Source: Burkholderiales bacterium Ga0077543 (GTDB lineage: Bacteria; Pseudomonadota; Gammaproteobacteria; Burkholderiales; Burkholderiaceae_C). From it: a stretch of DNA of 35,752 nt. A program made the position numbers and the translations under genes. The DNA lies in assembly GCA_001464055.1 (NCBI GenBank), contig LNET01000121.1, positions 1-35,752 on the forward strand, read 5' to 3'. Positions 13,029 to 21,527 of the stretch are shown here, piece after piece (positions within the stretch are counted from its first letter, which is position 1; the number at the start of each line of letters is the position of its first letter). The notes below the pieces were generated by a model that was not told the origin of the DNA, did not search any database, and was given only the letters and a program-made list of their open reading frames with translations.

Positions 13029-15935
13029 ATGCCCACGGACTACACCCTTCTCTACACCGACGTGGTCGACAGCACCGCTGTCAACACCCGCCTGGGCGAT
13101 GCCGGCATGGCCGAGCTCTGGGGCGAGCACGACCGCCGCTCGCGTGAACTGCTGCGCCAGTGGCACGGCATCGAGGTCGACCGCAGCGACGGTTTCCTGG
13201 CGCTGTTCGACCGCCCGCCCGATGCCCTGGGCTTCATCGACGCCTACCACCGCATGCTGCAGACCCTGCCGGTTCCGCTGCGCGCCCGCGCCGGTGTGCA
13301 CGTGGGCCCGCTGCTGAAGCGCGAGAACCTGCCCAGTGAAGTGCAGCTTGGGGCCAAGGCCGTTGAAGTGGTGGGCATCGCCAAGGCCTATGCCTCGCGC
13401 CTCATGGCGCTGGCCCAGGGCGGGCAAACGCTGGCCAGCCCCAGTGCCCAGGCGGCGCTGCAGGCCGCCGGCGCCTTGAACGGCCCCTGGCGCAGCGTCA
13501 GCCACGGCCACTGGCGGCTCAAGGGCGTGGACAGCGTCATCGAGATCTTCGAGATCGGCGACGCGCGCAGCGCCTTCGTGCCGCCCGCCGACAGCGACAA
13601 GAGCCAGCGCGTGGTGCAGATCGGCGGCGCCTGGGTGGGCGTGCGGGAAGTGCCCCACAACCTGCCCGGCGAACGCGATTCCTTCGTCGGGCGGGGCGAG
13701 GAGCTCAAGTCGCTGGCGCAGCAGTTCGTCGAAGACGCACGGCTGGTCACGGTCACCGGCCCCGGGGGCATGGGCAAGACACGACTGGCGCTGCGTTATG
13801 CCTGGTCCTGGTTGGGCGACCATCCCGGTGGCCTGTGGTTCTGCGACCTGTCCTCTGCGCGGGGCGCAGATGGCCTGCTGTTCGCCGTCGGCCAGGGCCT
13901 GGAAGTGCCGCTGGGCAACGACCCCCTGGCCCAGATCGGCCGGGCCATCGCGGGCCGCGGGCGCTGCCTCGTCATCCTCGACAACTTCGAGCAGGTGCGC
14001 CGCCATGCCCGTGACACGCTCGGGCGCTGGCTGGACGCAGCGCCGCAGGCGCGATTCATCGTCACCTCGCGGGAAGTGCTGGGGCTGCCCGGTGAACGAA
14101 CCCTGTCACTGGCGCCATTGACGACTGACGAGGCCGCAGCCTTGTTCCATCAGCGGGCGCGCGCCGCCCATGCCGGCCACGACCCCCAGGCCGAGCCCGA
14201 GGCCACGCGGGAACTCGTCGAGCTGCTCGACGGCATGCCCCTGGCCATCGAACTGGCGGCACCGCGTGTGCGCGTGATGCCCACTGGCGAGTTGCTGGCG
14301 CGCATGGGCAACCGCTTCAGGCTGCTCACCGCAGCCGGTGGTCGGCCGGATCGCCAGGCCACGCTGCGCACCACGCTGGCCTGGTCCTGGGACCTGCTCA
14401 GCGCGGAAGAGCGCGCCGTGCTGGCCCAGCTGTCGGTCTTCGAGGGCGGCTTCGCCTGGCAGGCCGTGCAGGCCGTGGTCGGCCTGGCGGACCACGGCGA
14501 CGAGGACGCGCCCTGGATCATCGACCTGCTGCAGTCCCTGGTCGACAAGAGCCTGGTCGCGCCGCAACTGGGCGCGCGCTTCAACCTGCTGCGCAGCGTG
14601 AAGGAATTTGCCAGCGCCGAAATGGCCCGGCCGGACAGCTTCCCCGGCAGCGGCCCGGCGCTGCTCAGCGCCGCCCAAAGGCGGCATGCCGCGCACTACG
14701 CCGGCCTGAACGTGCACGAAGCGATTGCCGGGCACTGCGTGGAACTCGACAACCTGGTGCGCGCCTGCGAACAGTCGATCGCCGAGAACGCCACCGAACA
14801 GGCCCTGGCCTGCCTGCGTCTGGCGTGGGCGGCGTTGCGCATGGCCGGGCCGTTCGCCCAGGCCGTGCAACTGGCAGACAGCGTGAGGGCCATGCCGGGC
14901 ATGGACGACCGGCTGGCGGTATGGGTCGACCATATCGCGGGGCGCATCTGGCTGGCCAGGGGCGATGGTGAGCAGGCCCGGAAGGTCGCCGAGCGCGCCC
15001 TGGCCCTGGCACAGGGTCGAGACGAGTTGGCTGCGCTGGCTGCGGTGAAATGCCTGCTGGGCGAAGTCGAGATCGGAGCCGGAAACTTCCCAGCCGCGGA
15101 GCGGTGGTTGCTGCAAGCTCGCGACGCAGCCGAGCGTTCGGAAAACGCCGAATGGCAGCGCCAGGTCCTCAACGGTCTTGGCGCGCTCTATCAGTACCAG
15201 GGCGAAAACACACGCTCGCGAACCTGCTACTCGGAAGCCTTGACCATTGCCTTTACCAGCGGCGACATGCGCGGGCAGGCTGCCCTGTTAGGCAACCTGG
15301 CGGGGGTGTACTTCACAGAGGGCAAGCTGGAACCCGCCCGCCAGGCCTTCGAGCAGACCTTGAATCTGGCGCGCCAGATCGGTGACCGTCGCCTGGAGGG
15401 CAACTGCCGCTGCAACCTGGGCCTGATCCACCACGAACAGGGCAACCACGCCGCAGCGACCAGCGAGCTCAGCCATGCCCTGACGCTGGCCCGCAAGCTG
15501 GGTTATGCACGCCTGGCGCATGTGGCTCTGTGCAACCTGGGGCTGGTGGCCGAGTCGACGGGCGATCAGGCGTCGGCCAGGGAGTACTTCACCGCGGCAC
15601 GCGAGGGCGCCAACAGCAGCAAGGAAGTGCGCAGCGAAGCCCATTACTGCGCCTACCTCGCCCAGGCGCACAGCCGGCTCAACGCACCTGAAGAAGCCCG
15701 CTACAACATCGACCGGGCCAGGCTTCTGCTGGGAGACCGTCCCGACCCGATGGGCTGGGCCCTGCTGGAATGCAGCGAAGCCGAGTTGCTGCACCACTGC
15801 GGCGAGCACGCGGCGAGCATCGCCGCACTGGCCCGGGCGCGGGCGATCCAGGCCGAACAGAAGTGGAAAGACGACAGCGAACTGGGCCGGCGATTGCGGC
15901 TGTCTGAAAGGTTCATTCGGCAGACATCAGGCTGA
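13029..15935 (+). CDS. STAND-type regulator: class III cyclase-homology domain, NB-ARC ATPase, TPR repeats
   Basis: A 968-residue soluble multidomain protein. Residues 1-180 form a class III nucleotidyl-cyclase homology domain. The metal-binding Asp candidates are kept (D11 in YTDVVDST, D54 in SDGFLALF) and so is the Arg of the RLM helix (R124). The transition-state Asn four residues before that Arg is Ala120, so cyclase activity is doubtful. Residues 215-520 form an NB-ARC/AAA-like NTPase with P-loop GPGGMGKT (about 244-251), Walker B LVILDNFE (about 314-321), a sensor Arg in VTSRE and the GMPLAIELAA motif. Residues 560-950 are TPR-like hairpins (NGLGALYQYQGE, GNLAGVYFTEGK, CNLGLIHHEQGN, CNLGLVAESTGD). 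Proteins of this architecture are thought to work as ligand-triggered switches that oligomerise. No DNA-binding domain is seen. It is divergent from the uvrA pseudogene. Confidence 0.88.
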   Translation: MPTDYTLLYTDVVDSTAVNTRLGDAGMAELWGEHDRRSRELLRQWHGIEVDRSDGFLALFDRPPDALGFIDAYHRMLQTLPVPLRARAGVHVGPLLKRENLPSEVQLGAKAVEVVGIAKAYASRLMALAQGGQTLASPSAQAALQAAGALNGPWRSVSHGHWRLKGVDSVIEIFEIGDARSAFVPPADSDKSQRVVQIGGAWVGVREVPHNLPGERDSFVGRGEELKSLAQQFVEDARLVTVTGPGGMGKTRLALRYAWSWLGDHPGGLWFCDLSSARGADGLLFAVGQGLEVPLGNDPLAQIGRAIAGRGRCLVILDNFEQVRRHARDTLGRWLDAAPQARFIVTSREVLGLPGERTLSLAPLTTDEAAALFHQRARAAHAGHDPQAEPEATRELVELLDGMPLAIELAAPRVRVMPTGELLARMGNRFRLLTAAGGRPDRQATLRTTLAWSWDLLSAEERAVLAQLSVFEGGFAWQAVQAVVGLADHGDEDAPWIIDLLQSLVDKSLVAPQLGARFNLLRSVKEFASAEMARPDSFPGSGPALLSAAQRRHAAHYAGLNVHEAIAGHCVELDNLVRACEQSIAENATEQALACLRLAWAALRMAGPFAQAVQLADSVRAMPGMDDRLAVWVDHIAGRIWLARGDGEQARKVAERALALAQGRDELAALAAVKCLLGEVEIGAGNFPAAERWLLQARDAAERSENAEWQRQVLNGLGALYQYQGENTRSRTCYSEALTIAFTSGDMRGQAALLGNLAGVYFTEGKLEPARQAFEQTLNLARQIGDRRLEGNCRCNLGLIHHEQGNHAAATSELSHALTLARKLGYARLAHVALCNLGLVAESTGDQASAREYFTAAREGANSSKEVRSEAHYCAYLAQAHSRLNAPEEARYNIDRARLLLGDRPDPMGWALLECSEAELLHHCGEHAASIAALARARAIQAEQKWKDDSELGRRLRLSERFIRQTSG

Positions 15936-15955
15936 GCCTGCCTCTCTCGGGCTTG

Positions 15956-16591
15956 TCAGTCGTGTTCGATGATGATGGGATCGTAGGGGGTGCAGTCGGA
16001 AAAGCTCTCCTTTTCCGAAGCCCGCCATTCGACATAAATCCCGTACGCATAAGCCATGTCGATGCGGCGAGCCACTCTGATTGCGTCGACCTGCGCAGGT
16101 TTGGGCACTGAAATCTGGAAAGCCCGCTGCTGAGGATCGGCATAAAGAGTGATCCCGTTGCCGGCGGTCGCGGGGGACGACTGCTTCTTGAACCGAAACT
16201 CGATCTTGGTATTGGCAGCCGGCACCAGATTCCAGGTGATCTGCGTCGCCTTGCTGTTCAGAAGCACGACATCGGCGTTCTTGCCGACCTTCGCCGGATC
16301 TTTCAGGCTGATGCCGCAATCGAAGGGCGCACCGGGCGCAGGAGGCACCGTCGCAGCAACTGCCACGTCGATGACACAGACGCCCGTGCTGCAGATCTTC
16401 ACATCCATCACTTTCTGGTTCTGGTCCAGCACGCCATTGCGATCGCGATCTTGCCGCAGCAGGCCCTGCTGAAGAGCATTCAGCGGACCCATGCCGTGTT
16501 CAGCATGCCGATGGCGGTTCGCGCAACCCGCCAACAGCACGGCCGCCAAGGCCAGCACGCCAACTTTCATGAACCGAGCGCGTTGCTTCAT
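15956..16591 (-). CDS. Putative lipoprotein with an EF-hand-like loop
   Basis: A 211-residue exported protein that I cannot assign to a family. Residues 1-23 are a lipoprotein signal with lipobox LLAGC (Cys23 would be lipidated). At about 47-60 the sequence DRDRNGVLDQNQ resembles a calcium-binding EF-hand or dockerin loop (D-x-D-x-N-G-x-L-D), although the last acidic ligand is Gln. The rest looks beta-rich (VDVAVAATVPPAP; ATQITWNLVPAANTKIEFRFKK; AYAYGIYVEWRA), with four Cys (KICSTGVCVI, FDCGI, SDCTPY) that could form disulfides in the periplasm. GAAGAGG precedes the ATG at 16591. It lies downstream of, and on the same strand as, the 3HB-oligomer hydrolase, and converges with the STAND gene (20 nt between stops). 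Confidence 0.72.
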   Translation of the reverse strand: MKQRARFMKVGVLALAAVLLAGCANRHRHAEHGMGPLNALQQGLLRQDRDRNGVLDQNQKVMDVKICSTGVCVIDVAVAATVPPAPGAPFDCGISLKDPAKVGKNADVVLLNSKATQITWNLVPAANTKIEFRFKKQSSPATAGNGITLYADPQQRAFQISVPKPAQVDAIRVARRIDMAYAYGIYVEWRASEKESFSDCTPYDPIIIEHD

Positions 16592-16603
16592 GGTGTGCCC
16601 TCT

Positions 16604-16696
16604 TCAGGTGTTGATCGTCTTGCAAGGATTGTGCTTGCCGCGCAGGACCCAGCCCAGCGCCAGCGTCAAGGCTGTCGGCAAGACTGGGGACGCCAT
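16604..16696 (-). CDS. Possible small coupled ORF (30 residues)
   Basis: An ORF of 30 codons whose ATG overlaps the stop of the 3HB-oligomer hydrolase (TGATG) and whose own stop lies 12 nt before the lipoprotein start. It therefore fills the 104-bp gap between two same-strand genes. The product has a short hydrophobic helix (TALTLALGWVL) followed by a basic tail with one Cys (RGKHNPCKTINT). The overlap would allow termination-reinitiation. No homologue is known to me, and a chance ORF of this size in GC-rich DNA is quite possible. Confidence 0.25.
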   Translation of the reverse strand: MASPVLPTALTLALGWVLRGKHNPCKTINT

Positions 16697-18795
16697 CAGT
16701 CGGGCAGGCGCAGGGTGCTGCCCTCGATGACGATGCGGTCGCCCGCAGCCGGGCTGGCCGCGATGGCCGGCACATTGCCTGGGGCAATCGCATTGGCCGC
16801 TCCCGGATTGCCACCGCGCGGCGTGGTGCGCACCAGCTGCGAAGGCGGCAAGGCCGCGCCGGTCTTCAGATGGGCCCACATCGCGTCGAGCGCGCGGTTG
16901 AAGTACAGGTGCAGCGGCACGTAGCGGTTGTCGTAGCCCGGGAACGGCAGGAAGGCGTCAAAGTGCTGGGCGTTGGTGACCTCGACATAGCGCACGCGGC
17001 TGGCCGCGCCTTCGACCTGGCTGTTGCGCAGCACATAGGGACGCGAGCTGAAGTTCACCGGGACCAGCGTGTCGTTGCGGCCGTGCACGATGATCGTGGG
17101 CTTGCCACGCAGGTTGGCGGTGCGGTAGACCTCTGACACCCCCTGTTTCACACGCAGGGCATTGGCGCCAGTGCCGGTCCACAGGTTGCGCAGGCACAAG
17201 GCGCCGTCGACGCTGAAGTCCAGCGCATTGGTGCTGGCCGACACCGCCGCGCCCTGGTTGCGCGGGCCACCCACGGCGTTGTTGTTGATGAGTTGCAGTG
17301 CGCCGCTGGGTGGCACGCCGTTGCCGGTGCCGAAGATGCCCGCAATAGCCGCAGGCGCGGCGGGAATGGGCGTGCCGCTGGCGTCCACCGCGCCGAAGCT
17401 GAAGCCGCAGAGGTTGTCCTTCACGCTGAAACGGCCATGGGCGTTGGCATACGTCACCGCAATGGCCGGGCTGGCAAACAGGTAGTGGCTGGCGTGCAGC
17501 ACGTCGGTCTCGGGCTCCCAGCCGTAGGCGCGCAGCCGGGCCAGGGCATCGTCGGCCTGAGCTTGTGTCGTGGCACCCGTCACCAGCCCTTGCGCGGCCA
17601 GCGCTGCGCAGCGGTTGCCGGCGACAAACGCCGTGCCCCCCGTGAAGGCAAAAGGCCCTGCGGCCGCGGCGGTGGCCAGGGCGGCACAGGGTTGCAGCAG
17701 GTTGGCATAGCTGAAGTAGTCGAAAAGCGGCTTGCTGCCGCCGGTGTAGGCCGCCCGGGTGCCGCGCTGGATGTTCAGGCCGCTGGTCGGGGCCAGCTGC
17801 ACATTCGGCTCGCTCACCGCCACGCCGTCGATCAGCCCGGCCGTGTCCTGCTCGGCTGCGGCAAGGGCCGCGCCACCGCCGTTGCTGACGCTGGAAGCGA
17901 TGACCACGGTGTTGGCGGGCGTGATCACCTGGGTGCGGCGGCCGTCGGGCAGGGCCACGCCGTAAGTCTCGTTCAGGCGCCAGAACGCATATTCAATGGC
18001 CGTCAGCGTGTGCTGGCCCCAGGCCGCTTCGGGGTTGCTGCCGGAATGGGCATGGCGCACCGCAAACCGGTTCGGTGTGGCCGTGTTGAACGCGGCCAGT
18101 TCGGCGGGCGTGAGCTGCGCCGTGAAATTGCTGTTGTTGCCCGCCGCCGAGGCTGCGCTGCGCCGGCCGTCGATGAGGTTCACCGTGTCGTTCTGCAGGT
18201 CGTGCACGCCGTTGCCAGTGCCCTTGTCGGTGTAGACCACGGCGCAGCCGCGCTTCAAGCCCCATTCGCCCGACGAACCGATGGCGCCGTAAACCCCGCG
18301 CGAACCCGAAGAGGTGCCGGTGACGATGCATGGCGCTGCCGCACTGAAGCTGGCCGGCACCTGCAGCATCATCGTGTTGCCGGCGCTGTCCACGGCGATG
18401 TGCTCGGTGCCGGCAATCTTGCCGTCGCCACTGCCGACCACGCCGTCGGCAGTGATGTTGGGGCCGTACAGGGTGCCGAAGCCGCCACCGGCCGTGGTGT
18501 CGACGATGGCGCGGTAGTTGGTGTGGATGGCGAGCCGGCGCATCTCGGCCGCCGTGGGTGTCGCCGACAAGGTGGGTGCGGTGGCCGACGCCAGCCCGGC
18601 GCGGCCCAGTCCGGCTGTCAGGAGGTCGTCGCTGCCGCCGTCGTAGGAAATGCTGCTGAGCGCGCGCACGCCCGCGGGCTGCAGGTTCACGGCGTAATCG
18701 CCGCTGCCGAAGTTGATGTCGGTACTGCCACCGCCGCAGGCGGCCAGCAGACAGGTGGCCAGCACGGTGAGCGCCGGGGCTTGGGGCTTGCGCAT
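16696..18795 (-). CDS. Extracellular D-(-)-3-hydroxybutyrate oligomer hydrolase
   Basis: A 699-residue exported hydrolase matching the 3HB-oligomer hydrolase family, which cleaves short 3-hydroxybutyrate oligomers released from polyhydroxybutyrate to the monomer. The signal sequence ends in LLAACGGG, a lipobox, so it is probably outer-membrane anchored and not free. The nucleophile Ser is in SSVSNGGGAAL (Ser304), a family-specific version of the G-x-S-x-G elbow. Candidates for the acid and base are in the C-terminal half (IIVHGRNDTLVPVNFSSRPYV and NAQHFDAFLPFPGYDNRYVPLHLY). The ATG at 18795 is preceded by GAGGAG. An in-frame reading back to 18927 lacks a signal peptide at its front and is rejected. 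It is divergent from the malonate cluster. Confidence 0.92.
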   Translation of the reverse strand: MRKPQAPALTVLATCLLAACGGGSTDINFGSGDYAVNLQPAGVRALSSISYDGGSDDLLTAGLGRAGLASATAPTLSATPTAAEMRRLAIHTNYRAIVDTTAGGGFGTLYGPNITADGVVGSGDGKIAGTEHIAVDSAGNTMMLQVPASFSAAAPCIVTGTSSGSRGVYGAIGSSGEWGLKRGCAVVYTDKGTGNGVHDLQNDTVNLIDGRRSAASAAGNNSNFTAQLTPAELAAFNTATPNRFAVRHAHSGSNPEAAWGQHTLTAIEYAFWRLNETYGVALPDGRRTQVITPANTVVIASSVSNGGGAALAAAEQDTAGLIDGVAVSEPNVQLAPTSGLNIQRGTRAAYTGGSKPLFDYFSYANLLQPCAALATAAAAGPFAFTGGTAFVAGNRCAALAAQGLVTGATTQAQADDALARLRAYGWEPETDVLHASHYLFASPAIAVTYANAHGRFSVKDNLCGFSFGAVDASGTPIPAAPAAIAGIFGTGNGVPPSGALQLINNNAVGGPRNQGAAVSASTNALDFSVDGALCLRNLWTGTGANALRVKQGVSEVYRTANLRGKPTIIVHGRNDTLVPVNFSSRPYVLRNSQVEGAASRVRYVEVTNAQHFDAFLPFPGYDNRYVPLHLYFNRALDAMWAHLKTGAALPPSQLVRTTPRGGNPGAANAIAPGNVPAIAASPAAGDRIVIEGSTLRLPD

Positions 18796-19099
18796 GGGGT
18801 TCTCCTCAGGGTCTTGTTGGATTCGGGGTGGCCTGCACCCTGCCGGCGCAAGTGTTGTGACAGCGCCGGCTGGGCAACATCCGGTGTAACCCCCTTTCGG
18901 CGCGCGCAACCCACAGTCGGCAGCCACTACCCCTATGTTGTCGGCTTCACGGTGGTGTTCCCGCCCACCGTGAGCTCGATCTTCCCCAGCCCCGGGCGCT
19001 GTGGCGGCTGCTTCGCACGGATGCCTGGGCGGCGCTGGTGGCGGTGTCGACGCTCACCGTCCGCAGGTTGCACCACGTCTGGCAAGGCTGCAAGCCCTG
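18796..19099. promoter_or_regulatory. Divergent region between 3HB-oligomer hydrolase and malonate cluster
   Basis: About 300 bp with no convincing gene. Two dyads stand out. The first has 8-bp arms GCCGGCGC/GCGCCGGC (18842-18849 with 18863-18870) enclosing TTGTGACA. The second has 8-bp arms CACGGTGG/CCACCGTG (18948-18955 with 18965-18972), close to the malonyl-CoA decarboxylase start. Either could be an operator or an mRNA hairpin. No regulator gene lies next to the region. The decarboxylase frame is open from GTG 19001, so part of this may be coding. Confidence 0.35.
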
Positions 19100-20455
19100 A
19101 TGGAGCGAAGGCGCCGAGCCGGGCAAACTCCAGCCCGCATGTTCGAAGACCTCAAAAATGCCGCTGAGCGCCAACGCAACGCCCGGGCCACGCGCAGGCT
19201 GGTGCTGGACTGCAAACGCCTGTTGTCCGAAGACGGCGAGATGGGCGGCATGGCCGTGGCCGCCGGCGTCATTGAACGCCTGGCCGAACTGGCGACGCAG
19301 CCGCCCGAAGCCTTCGACGGCCTGTTCGACTTCCTCGCCACAGGGCTGAGCCCCGACCCCGCCACCGTCTTGCGTTGCGCCCAGGCCTATGCCGAAACCC
19401 CTGGCGCAGCCACGCTGGCGGCGCTGACGGCTGCGGCCGAACCGCCGCGCCAGGAACTGTTCCGCCGGTTGAACCGCATTCCAGGCGGCACCTCGGCCGT
19501 GCTGGGACTGCGCCGGGCACTGATGAAGCGGCTGCGCCACCGGCCCGAGCTCGAAGTCATCGAAGCCGACCTGCTGCACTTGCTCGGGTCCTGGTTCAAC
19601 CCGGGTTTCCTGCAGATCAAGCGTGTCGACTGGAATTCACCAGCGCAGCTGCTGGAAAAAGTCATCCAGCACGAAGCCGTGCATGCCATCGACGGCTGGG
19701 ACGACCTGCGCCGCCGCCTGCAGCCCGACCGCCGCTGCTTCGCGTTCTTCCACCCGCAGTTGCCCTCGGAGCCACTGATCTTCGTCGAAGTGGCGCTGGT
19801 GCCCGAGGTGCCGGCCGCCATCGCCCCCCTGATCGACAAGGCCAGCACCCCGCTGCCGCCAGAGCGTTTCCGGACGGCAGCGTTTTACAGCATCAGCAAC
19901 TGCGAACCGGGCCTGAAGGGCGTGTCGCTGGGCAACTTCCTGATCAAGACCGTGGCCCAGCAACTGCAGCGTGAAGTGCCGCGGTTGCGCACCTTCGCCA
20001 CGCTGTCGCCCATTCCCGGCTTTGCCGGCTGGCTGCTGAAGAACCCCGACCTGGCAGCCCTGCCGGGCTTGAAGAAGGGCAGCGCCGCAGAACTGCTGGC
20101 CTCGCGCGAGCGCCTGATCAAGCTGTGCTCGAACGACCTGGACGCCCTGCGCGGTGCCGCCATCCACCAGGCCATGGGTCCGGACGACGAAGCCGCGCTG
20201 CAGCGCCTGTGCGCCGCCTACCTGCTGTGCCTGTCGACCGGCCCGCAAGGCGACCCGGTGGCGCGTTTTCACCTGGACAATGGCGCCCGCCTGGAGCGCC
20301 TGAACCTGCGCGGCAACATGTCCCCAGCGGGCCTGCGCCAGTCCTTCGGCATGATGGTGAATTACCTGTACGACCTGGACAAGGTAGAAGCCCACCACGC
20401 TTTGTTTCGCCAGGGTGAGGTGGTGCGTTCACGCGCCATCGGCAGCCCTGTCTGA
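19100..20455 (+). CDS. Malonyl-CoA decarboxylase
   Basis: About 451 residues, cytosolic, converting malonyl-CoA to acetyl-CoA and CO2. The N-terminal helical domain is followed by the GNAT-like catalytic domain. Family blocks are clear: EPPRQELFRRLNRIPGGT, HPQLPSEPLIFVEVALVPEVP (general region of the conserved Glu), FYSISNCEPGLKGVSLGNFLIK (the YSIS Ser), FATLSPIPGF, and DPVARFHLDNGARLERLN (the conserved His near the C-terminus). The start is uncertain. The frame is open from GTG 19001, and ATGs lie at 19100 and 19139 (MFEDLKNA). 19100 is taken because the sequence before it looks non-coding, but no start has a good ribosome-binding site. It heads a same-strand run with a Bug receptor and malonyl-CoA synthetase. 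Confidence 0.93.
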   Translation: MERRRRAGQTPARMFEDLKNAAERQRNARATRRLVLDCKRLLSEDGEMGGMAVAAGVIERLAELATQPPEAFDGLFDFLATGLSPDPATVLRCAQAYAETPGAATLAALTAAAEPPRQELFRRLNRIPGGTSAVLGLRRALMKRLRHRPELEVIEADLLHLLGSWFNPGFLQIKRVDWNSPAQLLEKVIQHEAVHAIDGWDDLRRRLQPDRRCFAFFHPQLPSEPLIFVEVALVPEVPAAIAPLIDKASTPLPPERFRTAAFYSISNCEPGLKGVSLGNFLIKTVAQQLQREVPRLRTFATLSPIPGFAGWLLKNPDLAALPGLKKGSAAELLASRERLIKLCSNDLDALRGAAIHQAMGPDDEAALQRLCAAYLLCLSTGPQGDPVARFHLDNGARLERLNLRGNMSPAGLRQSFGMMVNYLYDLDKVEAHHALFRQGEVVRSRAIGSPV

Positions 20456-20499
20456 CCCCTGTGACAGCCACCCTCAACACAAACCCGAGACAAACCCCC

Positions 20500-21489
20500 A
20501 TGACTCCCATGACCAAGATCCATCGCCGCCAGCTTCTTGTCACCGGTGCCGCCGCCGCGCTGGGCGCGCCTTTGGCCCGGGCCCAACAGGGCTGGCCGAG
20601 CAAGCCTGTGACCATCGTCGTGCCCTTCCCGCCCGGGGGCGGCACCGACGCCTTCGCGCGCCCGTTGTTCGCACAGATGAGCAAGAACACCGGCCGCCAG
20701 TTCGTCATCGACAACAAGGGCGGCGCAGGCGGCACGCTGGGCGCGACGCTGGCGTCGAAAGCGGCGCCCGACGGCTACAACTTCTTCATGGGCGCCGTGC
20801 ACCACGCCATCGCGCCCAGCATGTACCCGAAGCTCGACTACAACATCGAGACCGACTTCCTGCCCGTGGGCCTGGTGTCCAGCGTGCCGCAGGTCATCGT
20901 CGTCAACCCGAACAAGGTCAAGGCCAGGACCCTGAACGAACTGCTGGCCTTCATTCGCAGCAACCCGGGCAAGCTGAACTACGGCAGCGCCGGCAACGGC
21001 ACCAGTCACCACCTGGCGGGCGAACTGTTCAAGCTGCAGACCAAGACCTTCATCACGCACATCCCTTACCGCGGTGCCGGCCCGGCCCTGCAGGACCTGA
21101 TCGCCGGGCAGGTGGACATGATGTTCGACGGACTGGGCAGCAGCGCCAGCCACATCAAGGGCGGGCGGCTGCATGGCGTGGCCGTGGCTGCAGACAGGCG
21201 TGCACCCGGCTTCCCAGACCTGCCCACCGCCGCCGAAAGCGGCGTGCCCACCTACAAGGTGGCCACCTGGTACGGCGTCTGGGCCCCCAAGGGCACGCCG
21301 CGTGAACTGCTGGGCCAGATGGAAGCCGAGATGAAGAAGGCCATGAACGGCCCTGAACTGCGCAGCGCCTGGACCGGACTGGGGGCGGAGTCGCCCGACA
21401 TGTGGGGCGACGCCTTCGGCCGTTTCGTCGGCAGCGAGGTCAAGCGCTGGGCCGAAGTCGTGAAGTCTTCGGGCGCCAAACTGGACTGA
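20500..21489 (+). CDS. Bug/TctC-family tripartite tricarboxylate transporter receptor
   Basis: About 329 residues, a periplasmic solute-binding protein of the Bug (Bordetella uptake gene)/TctC family. It has an N-terminal Arg-Arg signal (HRRQLLVTGAAAALGAPLARA, cleaved before QQGWPSKPV). Hallmarks are PVTIVVPFPPGGGTD, VIDNKGGAGGTLGA, YGSAGNGTSHHLAGELF, HIPYRGAGPALQDLIAGQVDMMFDG and WYGVWAPKGTP. The binding site of this family usually holds a carboxylate. Position between malonyl-CoA decarboxylase and malonyl-CoA synthetase suggests malonate or a related dicarboxylate as ligand (inference). No TctA/TctB membrane genes are present here, so it would use a transporter encoded elsewhere or act as a sensor. 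ATG 20500 or 20509 is preferred to GTG 20461, which gives an overlong signal. Confidence 0.9.
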   Translation: MTPMTKIHRRQLLVTGAAAALGAPLARAQQGWPSKPVTIVVPFPPGGGTDAFARPLFAQMSKNTGRQFVIDNKGGAGGTLGATLASKAAPDGYNFFMGAVHHAIAPSMYPKLDYNIETDFLPVGLVSSVPQVIVVNPNKVKARTLNELLAFIRSNPGKLNYGSAGNGTSHHLAGELFKLQTKTFITHIPYRGAGPALQDLIAGQVDMMFDGLGSSASHIKGGRLHGVAVAADRRAPGFPDLPTAAESGVPTYKVATWYGVWAPKGTPRELLGQMEAEMKKAMNGPELRSAWTGLGAESPDMWGDAFGRFVGSEVKRWAEVVKSSGAKLD

Positions 21490-21527
21490 CCATTTCGAGG
21501 GCGCCTGCGGGCGCATCGCTTCCCGAC

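Noticed and set aside
13029..15935. Possible anti-phage defence island around the STAND protein
   Set aside because: No restriction, toxin, nuclease or integrase genes lie beside it, and codon use matches the chromosome. A defence role cannot be supported from context.
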